From the NCBI RefSeq assembly GCF_023065955.2, contig NW_026622797.1, positions 59,579,689 to 59,643,688 on the forward strand: a stretch of 64,000 nt of DNA, written 5' to 3'. How positions within the stretch are numbered: the first letter of the stretch is position 1; each line of letters starts with the position of its first letter. Source of the stretch: Ursus arctos. Its lineage: Eukaryota > Chordata > Mammalia > Carnivora > Ursidae. Of the stretch, positions 11,796 to 22,187 are shown in pieces. Both the position numbers and the translations under genes were made by a program. Below the pieces are notes generated by a model. That model did no database searches and was not told the DNA's origin. It saw nothing but the letters and a program-made list of their open reading frames with translations.

Positions 11796-11889
11796 AGAAG
11801 TGGAATCTTGAAGAGCAAATTAAAAGCGCTTAACTGACTGAGTCACCCAGGTGCCCCTAGAAGTGGAATCCTGAAGAGCAAATTAAAAG
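11764..11889. repeat. 63-bp tandem duplication spanning SINE head and flank
   Basis: Two adjacent copies (11764-11826 and 11827-11889) each contain the last part of the antisense SINE head plus flanking DNA through GAGCAAATTAAAAGC. I see one base difference: AATCTTG in copy 1 and AATCCTG in copy 2. The near identity suggests the duplication is younger than the SINE insertion. Confidence 0.93.
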
Positions 11890-12029
11890 CATGCTAGGAA
11901 GAGAAGCTGTTGGTATGTTTTTAAGAAGATGGCAATTTGATGCAACAGTTTTAAATGACCCTTTTGTTCAAAAATAGAGAAACTATAATTGAGAGAACAT
12001 TTGCATGTGAGAATTTTATCTTGCAGCAA

Positions 12030-12210
12030 TGCTGTTCCAAAGGTAGCCCGTAGGCCTGTAGCATCTGCATCACCTGGTAACTTGCTAGGGGTACAATTTC
12101 TCAGGCCTCACAACAGACCTCCTAATCCGAAACACTGGGCTTCAGGCCCCTCAGTTTGTGTTTTAACAAGCTCTCTGGTTGACTCTGATGCATCCTCAAG
12201 TGTGAAAAGG
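12030..12210 (+). mobile_element. hAT-Charlie MITE (MER20-like)
   Basis: The order CTGTTCCAAAGGTAGCCCGT, GCATCTGCATCACCTGGTAA, then GTTTTAACAAGCTCTC and GACTCTGATGCATCCTCAAG follows the recalled MER20-type short hAT element. It is non-coding and old. The family name is from memory. Confidence 0.75.
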
Positions 12211-13474
12211 ATGGTCTTAGAGGATATTTTATAAAGAGAAAAATATTAAAATCCTTTCTAACACTCAGGAGTAAATCTAGCATTTATTAATCATTACATA
12301 TAATTTCCAGCCTTTCCTTAATCTTTTAGGTCTAGGTCTCTTACCTGTCTAATATGGTTGAAATTATTGCTAAACATTCTTTCTAGATTTAAAAATTCAT
12401 GATTGCCATGTGCAAAATTCTGAATTTGGGGCTATGGAATATATAAAGAAGTCATGAGTCATGATCATTGACTTCAGAGAACTTAACCATTTTGCTGAGT
12501 AGCCATAACACAGAGGACCTGTTGGTAACTGAAGTGAGTGACACAGACAGTAAGCCACGTAGGCATAGAGGACATGGACATTACTGAGGGTTTTTGCGGG
12601 CAGCTTGGGTTTCTTTGAGAAGATGCAACTTGAGGTGGGCATCAAAAGTTGTATAGGTTTTCCTTAGGTGCAAGGAGATAAAGGAAAGTATTTCTTGTGA
12701 GAAAACATCCAAATTGGATAAACTGTCCTTTAGGAAGAGTATGTAACTGTTTGGCTATGCTGGAAACTGCAGGCAGGTGTGTGGCTTCCGAAGAGCCCAT
12801 AAAGGAAAGCTGAGTCAGAAGGCTATTGGAAAGTGACATCCATTTTCTGGACATTTTGTGAAGTATGCAGTTCTTAAAAGTGGTTCTGAGGTCAGTAGAA
12901 GATGAGAATCCCCTTGTAGGATGGTCTGGCTATGCAAATCAGATCACAAGGTTCATATTAAAAGAAAACCAAATCATTTAAGAATATGCATCCAGATATC
13001 TTTATAGCTGACTGAAGAAAAGTAGATTTGAACTATAATTATGTTTTAGAAAACCTTTGAAATGTACCTGCTCTCAGAATAATAAAACTTGAAATTTTGC
13101 ATATTCCTGACAAAGAGAATTGTAACTAATAAATGTTTGGCATATTATTTGATAAAAGCTATGTTATGACCATGTTTTCTTGTGCAACTTAAAAATCCAA
13201 GTATTTAATGATAAGCTGTTTAATAAAATTTAAAAACCCCTTTGACACTGCTGTGAGATATTAGGATAGGCATATGAAAAAATTAGATTCAATAACCTAC
13301 ACAAACTGAACCAGGTATATTTATCTCATACAATACTTAGGATTCTGTTTTTCTTTAGAGAAATTGCAATGAAATTAGAAGTATATATAGGAAAGTCAGG
13401 AGAGTCTAATAAAATATCTAAGAACTATGCTTGTCTTACTAGCAAGAGAAGATGACATTTTTATGCATAGGAAT
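12211..13474. other. Mostly single-copy; possible ancient repeat at 12400-12860
   Basis: No gene is supported. The part at 12400-12860 has higher GC and text such as GATGCAACTTGAGGTGGGCA that faintly resembles antisense L2-type repeats, but I cannot establish it. Two antisense open frames (12397-12645 and 12642-12854) show no family features. Confidence 0.4.
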
Positions 13475-13490
13475 CTGATAAAGATTTTTT

Positions 13491-13684
13491 TTTTTTAAAG
13501 ATTTTATTTATTTATTCGACAGAGATAGAGACAGCCAGCGAGAGAGGGAACACAAGCAGGGGGAGTGGGAGAGGAAGAAGCAGGCTCATAGCGGAGGAGC
13601 CTGATGTGGGGCTCGATTCCATAACGCCGGGATCATGCCCTGAGCCGAAGGCAGACGCTTAACCGCTGTGCCACTCAGGCGCCC
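13491..13684 (-). mobile_element. Carnivore SINE, antisense (CACAGCGGTTAAG type)
   Basis: The tail AAAGATTTTATTTATTTATT, body GAGAGGAAGAAGCAGGCTC and head complement CAGGCGCCCC are all present. The duplication CTGATAAAGATTTTTT lies at about 13475-13490 and 13685-13700. Confidence 0.96.
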
Positions 13685-13699
13685 CTGATAAAGATTTTT

Positions 13700-14778
13700 T
13701 AACACCAATTCAAATCAATCTCACTGGTCTACTGATGGATAGCTGTAAGTTAGCAGTGGTTTGTTCAAATAACTTACTAGTGTGAAAGTGTTGCATTCAC
13801 TGATAACGTTTACAAACTCTTCACCTCTCACAGGCATGATATTTGCATCTAAAGGCGAAGGATAATATAAAAGTAGATGCAACTTAAAATATGAAGTAGT
13901 TTCTCACTTTCAAGTATACTGAGCTTATGAAACTGGTCTATAAGGTTTATGATTAAGCATTGACAGTGCCATGAATCATAATCATGTAGTATATCCCACC
14001 ACACTTTGTAATGATCCTTGTTGGTTTTGGTGGTACAATTTAATATTTACATAGTTTTTTTAAACTAAGGAGCTCAAAACATCCATGTAATTTTAATCTG
14101 TAATAGTAAATCTGGAAAAAAAATAAACTTGCGCCATTTCAATTGCTACCTCGTAAATTGGGGATTAAATAAAACTAAGTGTGTGGCTTTGTCTATGCAC
14201 TATAGAGGTTTGACTACAGTGTTCAGTTGAGTGCTTCACTGCCTCAACTGATGCTTTATTGAATTGATCATTGTGAAAACACCATTTTGCCTTTAGATAG
14301 TCATTTGTTGGCCTCCCCCAGTCAAAACCACTTTTCTTTTAATAGAGCTCTGAACTAATAGAGTTTCTAAAGGTTTCTTTGAAAACCTCCCTATTACTTA
14401 TCTCTATAAATAATAACAGTATTTATAACAGCTGTCTCTGAGCTGTTACCTCATTTTCCTGTCTAATAATGTGACATCTGACATATTTATTTGAAAGGAA
14501 AAGTGACCAAGAATTAATCTCTTGTAAACCACCAGCACTTGAACAACTTTGCAAATATATGGCATTATATAACTATTTCCTAATAACTTCTCTCCATAGA
14601 ATACCTATTTTAAGCACAGAGTAAACAAAACTTAGCTCTAAATTATTTCTCAGATATTTTTATGACAACTTCCATTAACAGCAATTTACATTTCACTATT
14701 TTACCTCAGAGTTGTACATTAAAACTTTAGTAAAATAGAAAATAGTAGGTAAGATGATAGCTTTTGCAGATGAAACTT
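13700..14778. other. Single-copy AT-rich stretch
   Basis: I see no gene, no recognised repeat and no simple-sequence tract of note. Confidence 0.6.
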
Positions 14779-14794
14779 TAAAAAATTAAAACAA

Positions 14795-15021
14795 GGGGCA
14801 CCTGGGTGGCTCAGTTGGTTAAGCATATGCCCTTGGCTCAGGTCATGGTCCCAGGGAACTGGGATCGAACCCCACATCAGGCTCCCTGCTCAGTGGGGAG
14901 CCTGCTTCTCCCATTGCTTCTGCCCCTTCCCCCCACTCATGCCCCCTCTCTCTATGTCTTTCTCTCTATTTTTTCTCTCTCGTGTGAGCATGCATGTGCA
15001 GTCTCAAATAAATAAGTAAAT
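14795..15021 (+). mobile_element. Carnivore SINE with extended CT-rich body
   Basis: The head is GGGGCACCTGGGTGGCTCAG. The body has an unusually long pyrimidine stretch (about 14935-14985) followed by TGAGCATGCATGTGCA before the AAATAAATAAGTAAATAATT tail. Flanking duplication: TTTAAAAAATTAAAAC at about 14777-14792, and again just after the tail. Confidence 0.93.
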
Positions 15022-15041
15022 AATTTAAAAAAATTAAAACT

Positions 15042-15680
15042 AAGTTCCTACATTCAAAGATAGAATAACCACAACAACATTTATAGCTAATATATACTGA
15101 AATGTAATTGACACTGCTAGGTGTCTGTAAGTCAAGCACAAATAATCACATAATATGTAGGACCAAAATATGAAAAACTTCATAAATACTCCTTTCTATA
15201 CGTAGGTGTTTTTCTATTACGTGACTTTATGATTCACACTTGACTCTCTATTAATACAACTAAAATAAGCCCTAAACTTAATGTCCTAATCACATCATTA
15301 GTACAAAAAGTTGTATGTAAGTAACAGTTCTGCTATTTGCATCTAATAACTTGTGTGTATTTATACGCTCTTAGACAAATAATTTCAATGGTTTCTGTGC
15401 AAGTAGTATTACAATTTACATTAGTCACTGATGTGTGATTTCACGTGTAACTCTAATAAATTTGAGCCTATGTGGCTCGGTCAATTCATGAAGTCATATT
15501 CACAAACCGATAGTCAAATCACCAAAGAGTAATTGAAAAGAAAGTTCAATCCTGAATTGTCTCTTTCAAATAATTTTAAAAAGAATTTAATTCATAATTC
15601 ATATCCATCAACAGATCTAAAATAGGCAAACTCTAAAACTTATTCTCTCATAATTTGTACATTAAAACATTTAAAAAATA
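15042..15680. other. Single-copy AT-rich stretch
   Basis: I see nothing that can be named. All frames are interrupted. Confidence 0.55.
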
Positions 15681-16205
15681 ATTTTAATTTGAAACACTCT
15701 CAAACTTGCAGAAAAATCTCAAACTTGTAGAATAATTTTCTTCTTCAAACATTTGAGAGTAACTTGTCAACCTCATGCCCCATCACATCTGAATTATAAT
15801 GTATCTCTTATAAATCAGCACATTCTTTTAAATAACTGCAACACAGTCAGAAAATTAACATTGATACATTACTACCATCTAATCCTCCGACCCCTTTGAA
15901 GTTTTACCAATTGCCTTGCAGCGAAAGGATCTAGTTCAGAATCATGCATTGCATTAGTTGTCATGTCTCATTAGTCACTTTTAGTCTGGTACGGTTCTTT
16001 ACTCTTTTTTTCATGACCTTGACACTTTTGAATATCACAGGCCAGGTACTTTGTGGAATATCCATCAATTTGGGATTGTCTGATGCCTCCTCATAATTAG
16101 ATTTAAGTTATACATTTTTAGCAAAAAGAGCACATGTGATGTGTTGTTCTAATTGTATCTTATATCAAGTGGCACACGATTTTGATTTATCCCTTTATTG
16201 ATGAA
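15680..16205 (-). mobile_element. Ancient L1M-type 3' UTR-like block, antisense
   Basis: GTTGTCATGTCTCATTAGTC, TTTCATGACCTTGACACTTT and TCAATTTGGGATTGTCTGAT occur in the order of a common old mammalian repeat that I recall as antisense L1ME-type 3' UTR. It is non-coding; the family label is uncertain. Confidence 0.5.
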
Positions 16206-16234
16206 GATCACTTTGGTTTCTTTTTGTTTGTTTT

Positions 16235-16618
16235 TGGCTTAAACAACAGAAATTTATTGTCTCAGGAGGCTAGAAGTTCAAGATCAAAGTGTGAGAAGAC
16301 TGTGAGACTCTGCCTCTTTTCTTGCTTCTGGTGATTTGCAGCCATCTTTGGCATGCCTTAGTTTGTAGAAGCACCACTTCAATTCCTGCATTCATTTTTA
16401 CATGGTGTTCTCCTTGTACACATGTCTCTGTGTCCAAATTTCCCCTTTATCCGGACCCCAGTTATATTAGATTAGGGCTCCACACTAGTCCAGTGTGACC
16501 TCGTCTTAACTGATTACATCTGCAGTGATCCTATTTCCAAATAAGGTCACATTCTAAGGTACTGGGGTTATACTACATCATATGCATTTTGCAGGGGATA
16601 TTGTTCAACCCATAACAG
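16235..16618 (-). mobile_element. MLT1-type solo LTR (ERVL-MaLR), antisense
   Basis: It starts with the complement of the LTR end (GGCTTAAACAACAGAAATTT), passes GATCTATTTCCAAATAAGG-like text, including CCTATTTCCAAATAAGGTCA at about 16529-16548, and ends in TTCAACCCATAACA, the complement of the LTR start. About 384 bases is the usual length for this family. No internal region is attached, so it is a solo LTR from an old, inactive element. Confidence 0.82.
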
Positions 16619-16849
16619 AGGCAAAGGGATTGTTCCTTCCAGTCTACATCTATCTGTTCTACCAGTGCCAGTTGGCTCCAGAAACAGCAGTTAGTTTGTG
16701 TTTCCAGGTGTTTTTTTCCCTCATACTCATAGGAAGAGCTTCATTGTGCCCTCTCAGATTCACCATTATCAGTTGGACAGGACCACCTCTTCAGAGTTGT
16801 CTCAGCTCTGTGGGGATCCTCCCCCAAACATCTAGATTCTACCTTTTTT

Positions 16850-17647
16850 CCCCACAACATTACTGAGGAATAACTGACAAATATAATTGTATATATTTAA
16901 AGTATAAAACATGATGATTTAATATACATATACATTGTAGAATGATTAGCAAGCTCAAGATAATTAATACATCCATTGACTCACATAGTTAATTCCTTTT
17001 GTGTGTGTGGTGAGAATACTTAAAATCTATTCATAGCAACTTTCAAGCATATAGTACCTTATTATTAACTATAGCTACCATGCTGTATGTTAGATTCTCA
17101 GAACTTATTCTTATAAAAGTTTGTACTCTTTCACCTATATCTACGTATAACCCCCTCCCCCAGCCTGGCAATCACTATTCTATTCTCTGATTCTATGAAG
17201 TCAACTTTTTTTTTTTTTTTTACATTTTACATATAAATTACATCACAGAATATTTGTTTTTCTCTTTCTGGCTTCTTTCACTTAACATAAAGACCTCCAG
17301 GTTTATCCATGTTGTCACAAATGGTAAGGTTTACTTTTTTTTTTAAAGGCTTAATAATATTCCATTGTATATACACCACATTTTCTCTATCCATTAATCT
17401 ATTGAAGAACATTTATGTTGTTTTCATATTTGGCTATTGCAAATAACACAGCAATGAACAAGGGAGTGCAGACAATGATTTCATTTCCTTTGGATATATA
17501 TCCAAGTGTGGGACTGCGGGATCACATAGTAGTTGTATTTTTAATTTCTTAAGGAAACTTCACACTGTTTTCCATGGTAAACCAATTGCTGCACAAGGAT
17601 CCCCTTTTCTCCACACCATTGTCAACATTTGTTATCTCTTGTCTTTT
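16850..17647 (-). mobile_element. Old L1 3' end, antisense
   Basis: The complement of an L1 3' UTR (TGAGGAATAACTGACAAATA at the start) runs into the complement of the ORF2 C-terminus. TAATATTCCATTGTATATAC at about 17356 corresponds to the codons usually read as the YTMEYY segment. It stops abruptly at 17647, where a younger L1 is inserted. Confidence 0.85.
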
Positions 17648-18060
17648 ATTTATTATTAAGTTTGTCTAAATTTAATTCTAGTGTAATTAACATACAGTGT
17701 TATATTAGTTTCAGGTGTACAATATAGTAATTCAACACTCTATACATTACTCAGTGCTCGTTATGATGTGTACTCATAATCTCCTTCATCTATTCCTTCA
17801 CACTCCCCCCACCTATCTCCCTTCTGGTAGCCACCAGTTTATTCTCTATAGTTAAGAGTCTGTTTCTTGGTTTGTCTCTCTGTCTCTCTTTTTCCTTTGT
17901 TCAATTGTTTTGTTTCTTAAATTCCACATATGAGTGAAATCATATGGTATTTGTCTTTCTCTGACCAATTTAATTCACTTAGCATTATACCCTCTAGATC
18001 CATCCATGTTCTGACAAATGGCAAGATTTTGTTCTTTTTTATTGCTGAGTAATATTCCAT

Positions 18061-18113
<53 letters not shown>

Positions 18114-18626
18114 GCCATTCCATTGTGTGTGTGGGTGTGTATACACACCACATCTTCTTTATGGCTGATTAATATTCCTTTGTGTGTATATACCACATCT
18201 TCTTTATCCAATCATCTATCAGTGGACCCTTGGACTGCTTCCATAATTTGGCTATTGTAAATAATGCTGCAATAAACATAGGGGTGCATGTATCCCTTTG
18301 AATTAGTGTTCTTGTATTCTTTAGGTAAATATCTAGTAGTGAGATTATTGGATTGTATGATAGTTCTATACTGTTTTCTAAGTGGATGCACCAGTTTGCA
18401 CTCCCACCAACAGTGCATGAGGGTCCTTTTTCTCCACATCCTCACCGGCACTTGCTGTTTCTTGTGTTTTTGATTTTAGCCATTCTGACAGGTATCAGGT
18501 AATATTGTGGTTTTGATTTGTACATCTCTGATGACTGGTGATGTTGAACACTTTTCATGCACTATTTGGCCATTTCTATGCCTTTGGAAAAATGTTTGTT
18601 TGGGTCTTTTGTGCATGGTTTTATAT
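17648..18626 (-). mobile_element. Young carnivore L1, 3' portion of a 5'-inverted insertion
   Basis: This is antisense L1 3' UTR (from about 17655) and the ORF2 C-terminus, with ORF2 residues MEYYSAIKKN readable on the minus strand near 18045. A (TA)n tract and a duplicated KEDVVYTH-coding block expand the element at 18060-18212. At about 18622-18632 the L1 abruptly switches to the plus strand. It has a probable target duplication TCTCTTGT at 17635 and 19540. Confidence 0.9.
18060..18145. repeat. (TA)n/(TG)n microsatellite in L1 ORF2
   Basis: An almost uninterrupted TA tract fills 18060-18112 with a single G interruption near 18086. A short TGTGTGTG stretch follows at 18124-18140. It lies inside antisense L1 ORF2, just before the codons for MEYYSA. 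Confidence 0.95.
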
Positions 18627-19539
18627 ATAGGACACCCCAAAGACTCCACCAAAAAACTATGAGAACTAATGAATAAATTCAGTAAATTTACAGGATACAG
18701 AATTAACATAGAAAAATCATTTGCATTTCTATACATTAATAAACTATCCTGAAAGAAAAATTAAGAGAGCAATCCCATTTACCATAACATCAAAAACAAT
18801 AAAATACTAAAGAATGAATTTAGCCAAGGAGGTGAAAAACGTGTACACTGAAAACTATATGTCACTGATGAAAGAAATTGAAGACATAAATAAATGGAAA
18901 GATATCCATGTTCTAGTATTAGAAAAATTAATATTGTTAAAATATCACTACTATCCAAAGTAATCTACAAATTCAGTGCCATCCTTATCAAAATTCCAAT
19001 GGCATTTTTTACAGAAATAGAAAAAATAACCTTAAAATGTATTTGGAACCACAAAAGACCCCGAATAGCAAAAGTAATGTTAAGAAGGAAGAGCAAAGCT
19101 GATGGCATCATATTTCCTGATTTCAAAATATACTAAAAACCTTTAGTAATCAAAACAGTATGGTGCTGGTATAAAAACAGGTACATAGACCAGTGGAAAA
19201 GAATAAAGAGCCAAGGAATAAGCCCATGCACAGGATATCAACTAATATTTGACAAAAGTGCCAAAGGGATAGGATAGTCTCTTTAATCAATGGTATTGGA
19301 AAAACTTTATGTACATATGCAAAAGAACAAAATTGGACCACCTGTCATACACCACTCACAAAAATGAACTTGAAATGGATTAAAGACTTAAATGTAATGC
19401 CTGAAACCATAAAACTCCCAGAAGAGCACGTAGGGGAAAAGCTCCCTGATACTGGTCTTGGCATTGATTTTTTGGGTAAAACACAAGGAAAAAAGTTAAA
19501 ATGAACAGGCAGCACTACATCAAAAAAAAAAAAGCTTCC
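18627..19539 (+). mobile_element. Inverted 5' portion of the same L1 insertion
   Basis: This is plus-strand L1 ORF2 from just after the FADD box (AAAGACTCCACCAAAAAACT) to the part corresponding to YIK at about 19520. It is open at 18894-19136 with RINIVKIS and [13 protein letters not shown] residues; other frames are interrupted. Together with 17648-18626 it covers adjoining ORF2 parts with about 150-180 bases missing between them, which is the hallmark of twin-primed L1 integration. Confidence 0.88.
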
Positions 19540-20740
19540 TCTCTTGTTTTCTTTGTTAATTGGTGGGTTTTTTTGCTTGGTATGCTTTTGTCTTTGTGTA
19601 TCTACTGAAGGTTTTTGCTTTGTAACTACCATGAGGGTTTTATAATACATCTTACAGCTGTAAGTCTATTTTAAGCTAATAAGAACTTAACTTCAATTAC
19701 ATAAAAAGCTCTACACATTTATTTGTCCCTTCTCTCACATTTAATGTTGTTAATGTCACAAATTACATCTTTTTTTTTTTAGATTTATTTATTTATTTTA
19801 GAAAGAAAGAGCACATGGACACATGGGAGGAGGGGCAGAGGAAGAGAATCTTTCAAGCAGACTCCCTGCTGAGTGCGGAGACCTGAAACCAAGCTGTTGG
19901 ATGACCTGAGCTGAAACCAAGAGTTGGATGCTTAACCAATTGATCTTCTCAGGTGCCCCACAATTTACATCTTTTTATATGGTGTATCCCTTAACCAAAT
20001 ATTGTAACTACAGTTATTTTTAACACTTTTAGCATATATGCAAGGGTTCAGAGTGTTTTATACATTACAATTGTAGTATTAGAGTATTTTGAATTTGACT
20101 ATATATTTATCTTTACCAGTGAATTTTCTACTTTCATAGGTTTTCATGTTACTAATTAACTTCTTTCATTTCAGCTTGAGGAATTCCTTTTAGAATTTTT
20201 TGTAAGGCAGGAATTGTGGCAATAAATTCCTTTGGCTTTTGTTTGTCTGGAAAAGACTTTATCTCCCCTTCATTTCTGAAGGGCCGCATTGCTAGGTACA
20301 GTATTTTTGGCTGGCAGATTTTTTTTCTTTGAACACTTTGAATATATAATTCCGCCTTGGGCTGCAAGATTTCTGCTGAGAAATTTACTGATACCTTTAC
20401 TAAAGTTCCTTTGTTTATGATGTCTTTTTTCTCATCTTGCTGCTTTCAGAATCTCTGTCTTTGATTTTGAGGTTTGATTATAATGTGTTTTGGTGAAAAT
20501 CTCTTTAGATTAAACCTGTTTGGGGAGTTTTAGGTTTCATGTACCTAGATGGCCATCTCACTCCCAGATTTGGGGAGCTGCAGGTACTTTATTAGGGCTT
20601 ATATCCTGCTCCATTCTACACCACATTCTCTATCATCCCTCCCACCTCTATTACCTAGATTATTTTAGCCCCTTCCAACAATTTGTTACCTTCTTCCTCA
20701 GATTTCTACAGATATGACTCTCTCATCAGACTTTCCTAAT
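19540..20740 (-). mobile_element. L1 inter-ORF region and ORF1, antisense (L1M or HAL1-like)
   Basis: The complement of the L1 inter-ORF region (ACTACCATGAGGGTTTTATA; GAACTTAACTTCAATTACAT) is followed by ORF1 C-terminal coding sequence. At 20367-20152 on the minus strand, residues FRNEGEIKSFPDKQKPKEF (about 51-32 from the end) are the typical ORF1 C-terminus. Earlier ORF1 sequence decays beyond about 20600. No ORF2 lies between this and the L1 3' end at 16850-17647, apart from the inserted younger L1. It may therefore be a half-L1 (HAL1) or an internally deleted L1. A SINE splits it. Confidence 0.8.
19771..19959 (-). mobile_element. Carnivore SINE, antisense (older copy)
   Basis: The tail AGATTTATTTATTTATTTTA and a diverged head complement (CTCAGGTGCCCC) are present. 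Duplications CACAAATTACATCTTTT and CACAATTTACATCTTTT flank it at about 19758 and 19960. More substitutions than in neighbouring SINEs suggest greater age. Confidence 0.93.
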
Positions 20741-21955
20741 TTTGCATTATGGAAGATCTGGGAACTAGGCTAGCAAAAACTTTCCTCAGGAGAGAAGATG
20801 AAAAGGATGAATTGGGGAAAGATGGATTAAAGAAAGATAACCTTCATATTTTATTTATTTTCCTTTTTATTCTACTTACCCTCCATTCTGCCTGGGGAAT
20901 ATAGCAGTAATTTAAAGGACATGTGGTTAAGGGTAGCAATACAGCTCATGAAAAGTATACAATACAATTTCACTCTTGATTTTTACCTATCATAGCTATA
21001 TTTTTACTAATTTAGCTAATCAACCATGTCATTATTTTTTAAAGCATTTTAAAAATAAATATGCTCAATAAAATCTTGAAATCATATGCTCTCTTATTCT
21101 ACATTTATATCCTTCAATTTTCCCTTTCAAATAAGGGCTAATATTGAATTTCTATAGTCATAATTTATATGAAAAATCTATATGCCAGTTATATAAATCC
21201 ATATGGCAATTATAATTATGTGAATGAAAATAATAAATATGTATAAAGTATAAATAAGTGCATAAAAGAAAAATATAGCAGTAGAAACTACTTTAAAATC
21301 AAATTCTAGAGATATTTTGAGGAAAAAATAGAGACTGGATTAAAATTATAGTTGATAGTGAAAATTGATAGCCTTGAAATAAAGTAGAAGAAATGAATAT
21401 TTATAAAGTAACTACAAATAATTAATTTTATTTAAAAGATGTCATTAGGAAGCTCTTATAGCGTTATAATAGTCTCATAAGGAGCATAAGTGAATGGAGT
21501 ACTGTCTCTGAAGTAAACTTTCACTCCATAGAATGTCTCTGACACCACAAATTATAATTACTATGGATTCCTTTGAAAGCCTAATAGCCTCTCTGTTTAT
21601 CCATTTCCTTCTATATTAAATATTTTCAAGGAGAAATAATCAACCATAAATATGGTTTGTTCAAGAGAAGAGTTAACCGCTTCACCAGTTTACTTTGTTT
21701 CTTATCAAATCTGCAACAGGACAGAGTAAATAAAATGTTGTCTCCTATTTGCTATGTATTGGACTATTGCTCTGGAATGGTCTTAATATTTAATTTAAAA
21801 TATCTAAATGTGAAGACATAATTTAAGAAAGTCTCAACTGTTATGTAAAGACAGTCCAAATAGAACAAGTAAAATGTGGACCTATTCCACAACTCGTTAT
21901 AATAAACAGTAGGTTTCAATACAATGTTGTTAAATAAATAAGTGAATAGAATATT
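20741..21955. other. Single-copy, very AT-rich stretch
   Basis: I see no gene or named repeat. A minus-strand open frame at 21764-21967 runs through low-complexity AT sequence and is not convincing. Confidence 0.6.
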
Positions 21956-21970
21956 GAAAATATTCACTTC

Positions 21971-22172
21971 AGGGGCGCCTGGGTGGCACAGCGGTTAAGC
22001 GTCTGCCTTCCGCTCAGGGCGTGATCCCGGCGTTATGGGATCGAGCCCCACATCAGGCTCCTCCGCTATGAGCCTGCTTCTTCCTCTCCCACTCCCCCTG
22101 CTTGTGTTCCCTCTCTCGCTGGCCGTCTCTCTCTCTGTCAAATAAATAAATAAAATCTTAAAAAAAAAAAAA
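21971..22172 (+). mobile_element. Carnivore SINE (CACAGCGGTTAAG type)
   Basis: It has the canonical GGGGCGCCTGGGTGGCACAG head and an intact tail (AAATAAATAAATAAAATCTT plus A-run). Perfect duplications GAAAATATTCACTTC lie at 21956-21970 and 22173-22187. This is one of the least diverged copies in the window. Confidence 0.97.
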
Positions 22173-22187
22173 GAAAATATTCACTTC

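Noticed and set aside
11764..11889. Possible CRISPR-like direct repeats
   Set aside because: Only two head-to-tail copies without spacers, in a mammalian genome; a simple tandem duplication.
17917..18211. Two overlapping minus-strand frames with YIYIYI and HTHTH runs
   Set aside because: They come from antisense L1 ORF2 with a TA/TG tract.
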